This document shows positions 26,183 to 38,238 of a stretch of 64,000 nt of DNA, in pieces. How positions within the stretch are numbered: the stretch's first letter is position 1; each line of letters opens with the position of its first letter. A program made the translations under genes and the position numbers. The notes beneath the pieces were generated by a model. The model did not search any database, was not told the origin of the DNA, and saw only the letters and a list, made by a program, of their open reading frames with translations. Source of the DNA: Chalara sp. BL73 (Eukaryota > Ascomycota > Leotiomycetes > Helotiales); contig CAKJVC010000202.1 of the NCBI GenBank assembly GCA_918026815.1, positions 124,001-188,000 of the forward strand. Reading direction: 5' to 3'.

Positions 26183-27305
26183 ACGCACTTAGCTATTAAA
26201 CTGTAAATATGCGATAGGAAAAAAAAAAAAATTACAGACGTAGAGCGCTGGTGTTGTTTCAGTGCATGCTGATTCGTGCTGTGACCTTCGTTCTGTCCAC
26301 CATCTTGTTTCCCTGCCTCACCTCCCGTCCAGCCTGCTTGTCATTGGCCCCTCCTACTAATTACTCGGGTTATTTGTTTACGGCTCCTCTATCTATGATG
26401 AAAGAGCACAGGGATACAAACCCTACACGTCGAATTGTTATGTAAAGGGTCCCTTTGCCTCCCCCCGCCTTGAGATCGTCCATATACTTCCCATATCCTC
26501 ACAACCATCCCTTCCTGTTTCCCCAAATATTTTCTCAAGACTGCTTCAAGCGCACTCCAAAAGTCATTGATCTCCCGCTCTTAACATTCAAAATACAGGC
26601 GCGACCACCGATCATCACCTGTGTTATCCATCAACCGTCAGGATCGCACTCTTGTTCGCGTTGAATTCGGTCCCAGCGATTCGTTCTGGCATCTGTATGT
26701 GACACGATCACCAGTTTGCTGGCTCCGAAGATCTGATACCTATCTCAAGTACCGCCTCCGGCACCCTACGCTAGTTGTGGAAGCCATCTGATGAGCTTAA
26801 TTTCGAAAGAATTTCGAAACGTCCTAGCACTCCACACCACACGAGTCTTACGCAGGCGGTAGGAGGAATTGGGAGTTCTTGTGTCTGTCGATCCCTTCTG
26901 AAGAGAAGGTCAGCCCTTGTACACCAGGCGGCCCCACCCTATTCTATCCTAGCAGTACCGCTACAACACACTACACTACACGACACGACACTACACACTT
27001 TAACCCCCCCAGCAGCGGAGAGGAGAAGCCCGACTGGGTACTTCACGCTACGCTATAAACCTCCTATCATAGAACGTCCTTGGACTATTGCTGAAGAGCC
27101 AACCAGTGACCTGGATCTTTTTGCTCTTCTGTCAAGTACATAAGAACGCTGATCCCGTCTATTGATCGACTCCATCTTTCTGCAAACTCACTCGGCCGAA
27201 ACGTAGTAACACAGCTTACTACGGGGTCCTGCATCTAATCCACGCATTCTTTGAAACGACCTTCCTACTGCTCGGGAGAACGTCCTTTCTACATCGATCT
27301 TGAAG

Positions 27306-28565
27306 ATGACAATGACCATCGACAATCAACAACGGTTCGGCATGAATTTCGACCATATGCCTCCTTACGCCAGCTCGCCGCAGTTCACCAATCCTTGGAC
27401 TTCAGCATCCGCGCCGTCGCAAAACCACAACGTTTATGCTTCTTCACACAACGCACACCACCTTCATCTAGACCCTCCGAAACCTCAGCAACAGCCTCCA
27501 CGCATACACAGCAATGTGTCTATGGGTTCCTATGCCAATGGCCCTATCACAGCGGCTTCATCAGCTTCAGCAGGTAGCTCTCTCTTGCCGGATGTCTATG
27601 GCTCACAGGAATTACTCACCATGTCCCAAGGTTTGCTGAGTCCAAACCGTTCCATATCTACCGGATATGGGACTGAAGGTTCCTACTCAAGCGCACCCTC
27701 CCCGGTGCACAGCACTTACGCTGCCTCTTCCGCGCCATACGAGTCTATGGGATATGCTCCTGCACCTATACGATCGACGTATGCGATTGCGCAAGACAAC
27801 GTTAGACGTCTATCACAACCGTCAGTTCCCTCAAACTCTTTCCTCGACGTCCAAACCGACGCGGAACGACTCCAGCGACAGAACTCCCTTATTGACATGA
27901 ATGACAGAGTGAATACCGAATCTACCAGAGCCTTTGGCGACGCAATTGATGCCAGTAGAGGCATGATGGCCCTGAGCCAGAATCAAGACACACCGCGCAA
28001 CATCTATGGACCACATGCTCGTGGAGGACGAGGATCAGCTGATTCATATGGCTTTCCTTCAGCACATTCGACGAGTTCTTCGATATCCTCATCGAGTGCT
28101 TATCCAGGATACTTTGGTGGCTCAGTAGACTCGTCCGTCAGTGAATATTCGCACTCAAATGCTGGCTCAGACATTGAATCAGTCTCTTCGCGAACACTAC
28201 CAAGGCCTTCAGGGCTTCTCGCCAGTGGTTCTATGCCCCCAGCACCATCGTCAATGATGGGCCAATTCAGCTCCAAGATGGCCTCAACGGCGCAAAAGAA
28301 ACATAAGTGCAAAGTATGCGACAAGCGATTCACTCGGCCAAGCTCTTTACAGACACATATGTACAGTCATACTGGTGAAAAGCGTGAGTAATTCCGATGT
28401 GCATACTCGTGAGAATTTACTGACAGTAATGGAGCATTTTGCTGTGAAGTCGAAGGCTGTGGCCGACACTTTTCAGTCGTTTCCAATTTGCGCAGGCACC
28501 GCAAAGTACACAAGGGTGAAGCGCGGTCAGAAGCTGGATCAGAGGATCATCACTCCGACGACTAA
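27306..28565 (+). CDS. flbC: C2H2 zinc-finger transcription factor, FlbC-like
   Basis: Exon 1 (27306-28383) and exon 2 (28435-28565) encode 402 residues. The first 320 residues are Ser/Pro/Gln/Tyr-rich and lack recognisable domains. Two C2H2 fingers sit at the C-terminus: C335-x2-C338-x12-H351-x3-H355 and C363-x4-C368-x12-H381-x3-H385, joined by the standard TGEKPF linker, which is restored only when the 51-bp intron is removed using the AG at 28433-28434. The protein ends in an acidic Ser/Asp tail soon after the second finger. Length, C-terminal fingers and the VCDKRFTRPSSLQTH / GRHFSVVSNLRRHR spelling match Aspergillus FlbC, an activator of asexual development. The function here is inferred from that. 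The gene is isolated by about 10 kb upstream and 3.7 kb downstream. Confidence 0.82.
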
Positions 28566-31500
28566 CGCAAATTCTGGACCCCCGATGATCATAAACACTA
28601 CCACATCCGACCTGTGAATACTCTTTTGAAACAAAGAAATGCTAGTGTCAAAAAAGCCGGGGCAGAAGTCCCCTTTGACGATTTTTTTGGCGAAGTTATG
28701 TTTGCGATATCCCTTCACGCGTTGTTGATATCTAATTCTATGGGAGCGACTGCTTGGTTTCACACGACACGAAATGTTTGCCTAGATGAACATCTTATTC
28801 TAATACTATCACTAAGAAAGAGCCTCCTTGGGGATGGATGGCCTTCGGGACATGGGATTGCACTCTATGAAGTGCTTTGATTTTTTGGAGTTTAGAGGAG
28901 TGTGGCGCCGGCCTGATGATATATGCAAAGGCCGCAACGGATTGTACTACTAGCTTTTCATCACTCTCGCTATATATACCCCACAGCCTTCGAAGGTTGT
29001 AGCACTGTCGCTACTTTAGATTAATTACAGAGGAATGAGAGAAAGATTTAAACATAGGGGATTGTTCCCTCGTTCTTTTATTAACACAGTGTCAAATGCT
29101 CCGTCCTAGCTGCTCTTGAATTGCATCGTTACAATCAATTCTATTTTCTCTTTCCAACGACCGCCTCACCGTTCGAACCAGCAACAATTCGGCCTCCATG
29201 ACAACATGGCATTCTCTCAAGAAAGAACCAGTTTCAGGATTCGCACCCCGCATCCAGAAATTTCGCATTGGTGCCACCGTCCCAACAACGCCAGGTCAGC
29301 GCCGATCGCCACCATCTCAGGGACCAGCGCCGAAAGGAACAGTAGATCCCGTGACCGCCTTCACACGGCCGCAACACCATTCCAAGGGCAGCCAAGATCG
29401 GCATTGATGACGGGGTCGTGCTCAATCTGAAACGACAGGGCTCGGTTGTCAAAACTTCGAAATCGAATCAATGATATTGACAATCGGTCATCGTGCTTAT
29501 ACGATTTGGGGGCGACATGGGTTAATTATCGGAATTATGATATTAATATAAGTATGCATCTAGAGGTTGAGGAAGAAGGGGGTTAACATATGAGAATACT
29601 GATATGAGATGTGTATAGGCTGAGTTGCCCACTGTATGGGGGACGAAAGGATTGGGAATGACGCAGGAAGTGGCAAGAACCACTCCTTCACATCCAACTG
29701 ACAGTATGAGGCGGTTTTGAGGACTCGACAAGAGCCTCCCCGGTCCCTCCCCCATCACCAAAAACTTATAGCTTCTGGGACACCCTTCCACCCCTCACAA
29801 TTGGACAACTCGCCCTGGATAACGATGACCCCTAAACCATCATCATAACTCAGGGTCCACGCTAACAAAATCATTTTCCGAGCTGTGTGATTCTCCATCA
29901 GCGCCTAACTACCGACCGCCAACGAATGCCATCATCATGGGCTACGCAAGAGGCCCCCCCCCTCCCAAACAAGCACATTTTTGGAGAATGTTGTGGGTGG
30001 GGATTGACAAGGGGAGGTGCTATGACGAAGGTGGCTTGATGCGCGGCAAGGGTTTGATCATCATGAGGCGTCAGGGATGTTATGCCACAACGTTACAATC
30101 ATGATGTCGCTTACTGAGACTTGGCCCGCCCAGATTGGCCGTGATTTAGCAGGTTTCGGGGAGGCAAATAGTAATGACGATAGAGGGAGAAAGGGGAGTG
30201 AGGGGGGAGTGAGACAGGAACCATAAACCATTGGTATGCGCTGCCCTTGCTTCTTTTTCTTTTTTTTTTTTTCCTTTCTCTTTCTGGTTGGTATTTGAAC
30301 GTAGTCCCCGGTGGATGAGACATCTGTTTTGGGCAAAAGAGAAAAGGAATGCTGTCATGAAAAGAAGTGGGACAAAATGGAGGAAGTGAGGAAGGGGCGG
30401 CTGGAGTAAAATCTGATTGGTATATTAGAAACTGGGTGTGCCTACAGTATGATGCCTTGAATGCTAGGCGAGAAGGTCTACTGGCGGCTATCGCTTTCAG
30501 GCACCGGCGGCTTTGTAGGAAAAGTTGAGGGGTGCACAGAAAAGTTCTCAGGATGACCGCTTGGCTGAGCGTTCCGCAAGGAATCTGTCATCCACGGCCG
30601 CAACAAGATCCGGGTTCTCGGAATGAGATATCATCTTGTGCTCCATGACATGTCAAAGGTGACACCGGCGATACAAGATCTGAAATTGCTATGCTAGTTT
30701 CAGCACAGCAAAATGGTGTTACGAAACCATCATTCTTGTACCCAGCCCCAGCACCCACGGCTGGCCTCAACCTACAATTAATTATCAATTCTCCTTGCAG
30801 TTTCATTCAAATGACTTTCTTGCGCCTTAATAGTGTTAAATCATGCGCAATTTTCTTTTGTTACGTTCAAGTCCAGTCAGTTCGCTTAAGATTCCTCCGA
30901 CTGTGCCATCAGTCAGCCTCCGGGCTGTAGAATTCTATAATAAGCTCCCCTGGGTCTTCGGACGGGTAGTTTTTGCACGGATCGAGGACGCCTCGTCTTT
31001 TTCATATATGCGAATCCATCTCCATCATCCAGGGGGTCTTTTGGATGGCTAAATTCCACCCCGCGGCACGCCATGCGGTCAAATCTCACAATGATGGTGG
31101 AAATCTTGCCCGTACTCATCGCAACCCCCCCCCCCCCATACGCCTGTAGCATCATCCGTAGCAGTATCGTATCCAGCCGGACATGAAGCAAACCTTCATT
31201 CAATTCTGCCATGGCCAAAACGTCAAAACTTTTAAAAAAAATCAAAATCTCCAAGTTCCCACGTTCCGCCTGCCTCAAAACGCTGCGGCTTTTCGATCCT
31301 CCATCCATCGCAGGGACTTCCGAAAGTAGTAATTACTAAACAAGCACAAAAATCCACGCCCCGCAATCCCATCGCGCAAAGTTAGAAATGATATCCATAT
31401 CAATCCGGCCATCCCACAATGCCAGCCACGATTTCCTTCTCGCGCCCGATGACGCGCCACCCCGCCGGCGACCCGGCACGCAAAATCGCGCTTCCCTTCT

Positions 31501-32305
31501 CCGCTCCTTGTTTTCCGGCGCGGTAGCATCGGGATGGCTTGGGGGGCTTTGAGGTATGCGTACGGCTTCTTCTAAATACCTTCCGCAATTCTCTGCGCGC
31601 CCGTGAGCCTCTCTATTTGCTAACCTGGGGATCGTGGTGGGCGGTGCGTGGGCCCTCTTGTATTGGACGAACTGTACTGGCTGGTGGAAGTAGGTTGCTG
31701 GGTGCTGACGGTCGAGCTTTCCTGTCACGGGGCAGCGCGATTGTTGCTGGTTATAGCGCAGGAGTAGGCTAGCGTGGTTGGTAAGGTTGAGTAGGATTTT
31801 GAGCGAGTTTTTTTGGTGGAGGGGATCGTATCGGAAACAGGGGCATGCGGGGGTTTTGGAAAAGGAGAATAGGTCTTGAAACATAGTATTAGCAGATTAT
31901 ACACAATGGATAGGACGGTCCTAATGTATAACCTTAGCAGACTTGAAAATGCGGCATGAGCAGAAACTAGAGGAGTGAACCAAAAAATAGATTCATGGGA
32001 CAGAGCTCAGGGGCTCAAATTTTAATGTCACTTGGTAATCGAGGTCATAATAATTACATTTTCTTAACCTATCATACAGTCTCAACATTGCTCGCCTCTA
32101 ATGCGCAGCATTCTCTAATTCTCCCTCATCCACAAGCGCCAGCTCTCAGCCATCTTATTATCTCTCTTCTTTTTTGCTCGGTCTCATGTCGCTTGGCGTC
32201 TTTTGCACAAAGTCTTCACTCTTCCAGCCTGCACATATCTTAGCCTATGGATGAGAAGGAGATGAGCTAAGGCACAATGTTGAGCAGCTTACTCCATGAC
32301 ATTCC
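28566..32305. other. Gene-poor region downstream of the C2H2 gene
   Basis: 3.7 kb between flbC and the end of SF3B1. It should contain the flbC 3' UTR. Short open frames occur (for example ATG at 29198, 69 codons; minus strand 31884-31336, 182 codons in a GC-rich part), but none shows a known domain or consistent splice structure. A run of 13 C lies at 31125-31137. Confidence 0.45.
31125..31137. repeat. Poly-C run
   Basis: Thirteen consecutive C. Its length is a likely site of sequencing or replication slippage. Confidence 0.7.
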
Positions 32306-35300
32306 TCAAATGACAATCGACAACTCCGGTCGGTCCATTTTCTCGTCATCTAAGTTAGGATAATAAGGGACCATACTATCTGCAGCTCCGACATAGCAAC
32401 AGTTGTAAAGTGACCAGTATGGCTGTCTGACTTTCCGAGCAGGGTGAAACAGTCCTGCCCAAACGTAGTTCATGGTCAAACCAGGGCCAACTGCCATGCG
32501 AATCGCATCAATGGCCTCAATGATCCGGTCGATAACGTGGGGACTAGTCTCGAAAAGGTTGGGGTAGAGGAGGTTGAGAAGATGGAGCATAGCATCCTCA
32601 CATCCAAGACCAACAACACCTAGTGCGACATGTTTGACGACTGATGCAGCAGTCTGTCGATGGACTTGGTCCCTGTCGATCAGAGCGTCCTCTAGAAGCG
32701 GCGTGACGGCATAGACGTAATCTTTGGCCATCTCTCCGATATACTCGAAAAGGAAAGAAAGAGATTTGAGAACACCGTTCTGGACGTTTAGTTCAGGAAC
32801 CCGGTACTCGTTCATCAATGCAGGAAGTACTGTGAATGGTGCACACGTTTCCGCAACAATGCCGATGGCCACGGCTGTACACACACGAGATTGACGCTCC
32901 TGGACTCGAAGGTTGTTCAATAGAGTTGCAAGAACGTCTTGGGGACCAATTGCCTTTGCAATGAAACCGAAAGTGTTGTTGGCGGCTCTTCGAATCCCCT
33001 TCTTATGAGCCTTGAGCATATCTAACAACTCGAAACAGATTCTCATCCACTCTCGTGCATTGACACTCTCTGGCCCACGATCAGCAATACGCCCTACGAG
33101 ATCAATGGTGTTCTCCTGGACTTTCTCGTGTCGATTGCGAAGAATTGGCGTTAGTCTGGGGAGCAGATCCTTAATAGGCGGCTGCATTTGGCTGATACCG
33201 ACCACGGTAACAATAGAACGCAGAGCTCCTAGGATCGAGCCAAGAACTTCTGGATATTCTTCACCAAGATATTCGTATAGAACAATACCAAGCTTACCCA
33301 TTAACGCATCCTCTCCACACTGCTTCATAACCATCGCAATTCGCGAGATAAGATCAGCAGCTTGTTGTCGGACTGTGGCAGATTTGTTATTGAGTCGCCA
33401 GAGAATCGTACTGACAATTTGGGGAAGGTATGGCTTGCACCGCGTGCCCAATGCGTTGACTACAGTCCCGAAACCATTGAGCATAATGATATCCTCGACG
33501 CTCTGCTCCTGAAAAGAATGAAGGATACCATCGATCAACCTCTCCTCGAGCCGCTCTGAGATATCTGCTGCGCCTAGACTAGCAATAACCTTCTCAACAG
33601 TCTCTACAGTCATCTTCCGATATGCTTCACTCTCGTCCTTTAGGTTGTTGACAATTCGTTCTACAATCTCGCCGACGCCGACTTTTTGGCCAAGATCAAC
33701 TGTCGTCTCCACGACCTGTCTGTAGTTGCGCTTGTCTAGGGCCATTCGCCGGACCCAGAAACTTTTGAAAAATTCATCCAAGACCTGCTCCTTCAGATAA
33801 CCCGCAGTGACACCTTCCGTGCCAGCACATTGAGAGACGACTTTCAGCACCACTTTTTTCATCTCCTCATCTGGTGATGAGAATTCTCTCAGCAGAATCT
33901 CCATGATCTGACTTGTGTAGTAATTGGCATATTCTTCGTCCATCAATGGGATGATATACCCAACCGCCTTGAGGAACCCTGCAAGACCTTTTCCACGTTG
34001 CTTTCGAGCTCCTGTCCATAATGGATTTAGAATCTCATCGAAGCTCTCGATACCATAAGGGTTTGCTGCTTCAGCCAAGGCAGCAATGGCCAAACTAGTC
34101 ACTGTCCGAACTTTCGTCTGATCATCGTTCAGGTTGCCTCCAATACAATCAACGAGCCCTTTGAGATGTGGAAGAACGGCGCAACCCATCAGGATAGGAA
34201 TTTGTTGGATAATTTTACATCCTGTGTGGCGTGCCATCCATGATTTTTTGCTTCTACAAACGGCGCGCAAGAATGGAAGCATCGTGGGGATACCCAGGGC
34301 GGAAGCTACGACAGCGAAGGCTCTAGCGGTTGTGTTCCTGACATATTCATCAACATGATCAATGTCAGGTCGCATGGTACTGATCATATGAGCGAGACCT
34401 GCAGCCTTACTGAGATTCGAGATGATTTCTCGGCCTTCGACTCTGGCATAGTAATCTTGGTCGATGAGAAGAGGCTCGATAACAACCAAGATCTTATGAA
34501 CATATGGTCGGACTAGATCATCGAGTTTATAGAGAACTCGGTCAATGACTTTGACCAATAAATGCCGTTCCTGGTCCTCCAAAGTCTTCTCCATTAAAAG
34601 TGGCAAAATTTGATTGAAAAGTGGCCCAGCACCAAACTGCCGTGCGTTATCTGTGATTTGACGAAGAGCGGTCTTTCTCATTGGTGGTGTACCGTTTTTG
34701 ACCTTCAGCAACAGCCTCATGATCTTCCGTTCTTTAAGTTCCTCTACACTCATAGTATTCTCATCGCTCCCGTCCGTGAGTTTACCAAAATATGCCATAT
34801 CCTCTGCTCTAAAAAATGCAAGATCACCAACTCCTGGAATCTCTGTTGGCAATTGCTTACCAAAAGTCCTGCCGCTATCCGGATCTTGCATCATAAAACC
34901 AGTGGAAGGGGCTGGGGTAGCCATGAGCTTTTGCGAAATTGCTCGAATAGGCGCATAGCCCGGTGGTGGATCAAGTATCTTATATCCCTCGGAAGGTAAC
35001 ATCATGTCGAGCTCTTCATCAGATAAAGGCGCGTTTCTGGCTGAGATATCTGTTCCGAATGCTGTAGGCATGACAGGTCCTCCCATTTGTGAAGGATGCA
35101 GTGGCGTCACTAGACCTTGATTCCCCATGGGTGTTGCAGCCGGTGCTTGATCCCATCTTGACCGCCGCCTAGGAGTTTCATCCACAGCTAGACCTCCAAT
35201 AGCTGGTGTCTGGTCCCACCTGGACCGCTTGATTTTTGAGTCTGCCGGCTGAGCGGCTTCAGTTGTAGATTCAGATCCAACATCCCATCGTTGTTTGCGC

Positions 35301-35965
35301 TTGCGTCCCGTGGTTGCGGCTACCGTTGAGCCCTTATCATTGTTTTCCTTATCGCTGGGAGAACCACTACCATCCTGTGTTAGCGTAGCTGGGTGGTGGG
35401 TGATTTCCCCTGTGGCTGCCTTTTCTTCTATAATCCTTTTCACTCTTTCCTCTTCGCGCTCGAGTTCTCTTGCGGCCATAATCTCTCGATAGGTTTCTCC
35501 TTCGGCGACTCCATTCTTTGTATTGAAAGCATCCGCTCTTGTAGGCGTTAGGACGCGGTCTAGTCGGCGCATTTGGTAATCGGTCTCACGATCAGAAATT
35601 CGTGCGCTCTTCTCTCTACCTAGAAGTATATCCTCTTCTTCCACACCCGCGCCTCGGCTGAACTCGTTGATTTGGCTTGAAGTCGCAGTGTATGTATTTA
35701 TCAGCCTTCTAGTATTGTCTGCACCTTCCATGTCATCATCCTCATCTTCGCCTGCTACAGAAATGGACGTATTGTAGCCGGCAAACTTATCACCGCCATC
35801 TCTGTCGTAAAGGGTGGTGTCGAAGCTCTCAGTCAGGGAAGCCTTGGTGGAGACATCAGTTCGTTGACTAGATGGGTCAAACGTTTTTGATCCCTTCTTA
35901 CCGGCAGAAGCGGCGTTTCGCTCAGCCTGAAGTTTCCTTATCGTCTCAAAGTCGGAGTCAGACAT
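32306..35965 (-). CDS. HSH155: Splicing factor 3B subunit 1 (SF3B1 / Hsh155 / Prp10)
   Basis: A single uninterrupted frame of 1219 residues. The N-terminal third is disordered and carries TP-rich and RWD repeats ([21 protein letters not shown]) that in SF3B1 bind U2AF-type proteins and are phosphorylated. The remaining two thirds are HEAT repeats that read almost like human SF3B1, for example [37 protein letters not shown] and [10 protein letters not shown]. The protein is the core of SF3b in the U2 snRNP and holds the branch-point helix. The lysine equivalent to human K700 (in TKVRT) is present at about residue 618. The start [16 protein letters not shown] was chosen because the family begins there; the frame is open 35 codons further upstream. 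It is striking that this splicing gene has no intron in its coding region. Confidence 0.95.
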   Translation of the reverse strand: MSDSDFETIRKLQAERNAASAGKKGSKTFDPSSQRTDVSTKASLTESFDTTLYDRDGGDKFAGYNTSISVAGEDEDDDMEGADNTRRLINTYTATSSQINEFSRGAGVEEEDILLGREKSARISDRETDYQMRRLDRVLTPTRADAFNTKNGVAEGETYREIMAARELEREEERVKRIIEEKAATGEITHHPATLTQDGSGSPSDKENNDKGSTVAATTGRKRKQRWDVGSESTTEAAQPADSKIKRSRWDQTPAIGGLAVDETPRRRSRWDQAPAATPMGNQGLVTPLHPSQMGGPVMPTAFGTDISARNAPLSDEELDMMLPSEGYKILDPPPGYAPIRAISQKLMATPAPSTGFMMQDPDSGRTFGKQLPTEIPGVGDLAFFRAEDMAYFGKLTDGSDENTMSVEELKERKIMRLLLKVKNGTPPMRKTALRQITDNARQFGAGPLFNQILPLLMEKTLEDQERHLLVKVIDRVLYKLDDLVRPYVHKILVVIEPLLIDQDYYARVEGREIISNLSKAAGLAHMISTMRPDIDHVDEYVRNTTARAFAVVASALGIPTMLPFLRAVCRSKKSWMARHTGCKIIQQIPILMGCAVLPHLKGLVDCIGGNLNDDQTKVRTVTSLAIAALAEAANPYGIESFDEILNPLWTGARKQRGKGLAGFLKAVGYIIPLMDEEYANYYTSQIMEILLREFSSPDEEMKKVVLKVVSQCAGTEGVTAGYLKEQVLDEFFKSFWVRRMALDKRNYRQVVETTVDLGQKVGVGEIVERIVNNLKDESEAYRKMTVETVEKVIASLGAADISERLEERLIDGILHSFQEQSVEDIIMLNGFGTVVNALGTRCKPYLPQIVSTILWRLNNKSATVRQQAADLISRIAMVMKQCGEDALMGKLGIVLYEYLGEEYPEVLGSILGALRSIVTVVGISQMQPPIKDLLPRLTPILRNRHEKVQENTIDLVGRIADRGPESVNAREWMRICFELLDMLKAHKKGIRRAANNTFGFIAKAIGPQDVLATLLNNLRVQERQSRVCTAVAIGIVAETCAPFTVLPALMNEYRVPELNVQNGVLKSLSFLFEYIGEMAKDYVYAVTPLLEDALIDRDQVHRQTAASVVKHVALGVVGLGCEDAMLHLLNLLYPNLFETSPHVIDRIIEAIDAIRMAVGPGLTMNYVWAGLFHPARKVRQPYWSLYNCCYVGAADSMVPYYPNLDDEKMDRPELSIVI

Positions 35966-36834
35966 GGTTGCTGGTGATCGGCCGTCTTTGGGTGAGGTTG
36001 TAACATTTTGGTCTGGTTTGTAATTTCGAGGACTGGGGAAAACATGCTCACGCCAAGCCATTTCAACCACGTGACAGGCTATTATTATAACAAACGATGA
36101 ACTTAACCCTTCTGATAGTCAATATGCATGTCAACATGATGTATAGAATATAGTTTAGAGAGAAGAGTAATCATTGTTAACATTAAGAAAACCAAAATGT
36201 ATTCCATCTTGTCATTTCATTGGAGTCTCCAAGCCACTCTCCCCAGATGTATTGTACTGTGCCACAACATGCAGATGATCATTAACGGCGCACTCTCAAT
36301 GCTTCTTCATCAAGACTTGAGTTAGTAAGTAGTTCCAGGTATATATGTCTACTCTACGACCAAAGGAGCTGAGATTTTAGCATTTGATGAAAAATATTGA
36401 TATTAAGGTTACTTTCACTTTGATGATATGCCATTTTGTGCTAAAACTAAACCATTGATCCTTTAACCAGAGGATGAAGCCGAGAGGGCAAAATAGCTTA
36501 GAAGACAAAGGCATATAAAGAAGATGAGACAGGAAGAGGAATACATTCGAAGACATCAACGGATAATAGATCATACCAGGGAGGTATCAAGACCCAGTTC
36601 TCACGCCAATTGCTCAACAGCATCCTGGCTCCTCTGGAGGGGTCTACACACATTTCTACAAAAAAGACAATGATAGCATCAGTTGATGGAGAATGATTTT
36701 CATAGCGGCATGAATATAATTTTATTCCCTTGGGTGGGCTCGACTTCTAGGTAAATTTTTAGTGTGGTATACACAAGAGACCGTGCTGTGCGACGTAACG
36801 GATTACATGATATGTCATTAGGGGTTTCTGTCCT
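35966..36834. other. Intergenic spacer
   Basis: 869 bp between the SF3B1 start and the ARPC2 end, both on the minus strand. It is fairly AT-rich in the middle. It should hold the SF3B1 promoter and ARPC2 3' UTR; I see nothing else. Confidence 0.5.
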
Positions 36835-37984
36835 TCAGCTTCCCTGCTTAAATGTACGCCCACTTGCAGTCTTTCGTTCCTTTTCTTCGTTCTCTGGGCG
36901 TGCTCTCCGGAGAACCTGCAGGAAATCGGCTGTGCGTCTACGCATTCTAGAGTGGATGTATGCCTGTGATTGTTAGTACTATAACCGAACACTGAAATTC
37001 ATTATCTCTTACTTTCGAAGCTTTTATATGGTAGTGGAAGTAATCACGGAAAGTCTGGATATGAGAGATGACTTCGACTCGGCGTTGCTGAGTCAAGTGT
37101 CTAGGGAAAAGGACTATATAGGTCAGTTTCGGCATCTCACTTGATAAATAATTGGACCTACCAAATGTAACATAGCCAATTTCGCCATTTCCAGAATCTT
37201 TGACGCCCGGTACTCCTTGAAGCTCAAGTGGAGGATCAGTTCTGAACAAAACTTGTGGTGCATTCTGGATGGCCCTCCTCCGTGCATCTACGAATTCCTG
37301 GATGAAGACCTTGCCAAAGACTCTGTCTGTTTCTTCTCGGAATATAGTGCTGAAAATCACGGTTACTCTATCGTGGCTAGCCTTAATGTATATGGCCTCC
37401 TCATCGCGGTAGTGAATAGCCATCACCTTTCCACCTTCCCTTATACCCTGTGGGGCTTCTTCCGATGTAAACTTCGAAGCCTCCTCTTGTAGTGTGTGAA
37501 ATTCATCAAACGCGTGTTCAAAGGGGGCTGCCATTGCGTTGCGCTTTAGGAGTGCGACTTTGTGAATTAGTTCATCTCGGGCGTCTAGATCGCGAACTGT
37601 CAGCATTTCCCTATAATAGGTATCAATGAAAAGTCACCTTTATCAGCTGGTAAGTTCTCTAGATCAATTTGGACGGAAAAATTGTAGCCATTTTCTGGTT
37701 CGACGATATATTGGCCATATTCGCGCTCAAGTACTTGCTGTGCACCATAATTCACAAGTTCATCGTAGCATTTAACTTGAATAGATACCAGTATCTTTGA
37801 TTTCGACTCAGGAGTCGAGATATGGAAGGTCACGCCATCAAAGTCGGAGACAATTTGGTCAATGTTAACAGCGGGTGCTCTAGACAAGTCAGATATGCGA
37901 GTAGTGGTGGCTTTTTACTGACCCGGAGAATCGCTCAGTCAGTATTGACTGGATTAAAACGTTATGGTAATCCAGATGCAGCAT
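36835..37984 (-). CDS. ARC35: Arp2/3 complex subunit 2 (34-35 kDa subunit)
   Basis: Five exons (37923-37984, 37638-37879, 37162-37596, 37013-37113, 36835-36963) encode 322 residues. The first exon gives MLHLDYHNVLIQSILTERF, the conserved ARPC2 N-terminus. Further hallmarks are ISTPESKSKILVSIQVKCY, the VIFSTIFREETDRVFGKVF block, APQVLFRTDPPLEL, YVTFVLFPRH and the C-terminal HIKASKAYIHSRMRRR helix. With ARPC4 this subunit forms the core of the Arp2/3 complex and contacts the mother actin filament; in fungi it serves actin patches and endocytosis. All four introns are short (41-49 bp). Intron 3 (37114-37161) is 48 bp without an in-frame stop, so retention would only add 16 residues inside the YVTF/VLFPRH junction. 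Confidence 0.93.
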
Positions 37985-38238
37985 CTTGAGATTGATTTGT
38001 GAGCCTCTGCAAGTCGTTAAAGCTGTCTTTGCATGCAATTAGCTACGTTGAACTACAAGCACAGATGAAATAGAAGGCTGACGTTGAAAGGCTCCGTAGT
38101 GGGGGATAATATTACTAGGCTATAAGTAAACTAGCGTTGGTCCGTTGATAAGCCGATAAGGCGGGTTTGTGCAGCAAAAAAACTACTTTTGTGAGCAGGT
38201 TGGGATTGAAGCAACATTGTTTGTGCCAGCATACGAAA
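37985..38238. promoter_or_regulatory. Bidirectional promoter region, ARC35 / UTP12
   Basis: These 254 bp lie between two divergent start codons and must contain both promoters. No motif was recognised. Confidence 0.45.

Larger units (their letters stand above)
20586..27305. other. Gene-poor tract upstream of the C2H2 regulator
   Basis: 6.7 kb without a supportable gene. The last 0.8-1 kb before 27306 is CT- and CA-rich with several short open frames (for example an ATG at 26791 opening 22 codons) and is probably the 5' leader of the C2H2 gene. Simple-sequence tracts inside the region are listed separately. Confidence 0.45.

Noticed and set aside
29116..29430. Overlapping 69- and 104-codon open frames downstream of flbC
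   Set aside because: Two frames of the same DNA are open with unrelated, low-quality protein sequence; neither has a family pattern or intron signals.
31336..31884. 182-codon minus-strand open frame
   Set aside because: It lies in a GC-rich stretch, has no recognisable domain, composition like translated non-coding DNA and no splice structure.
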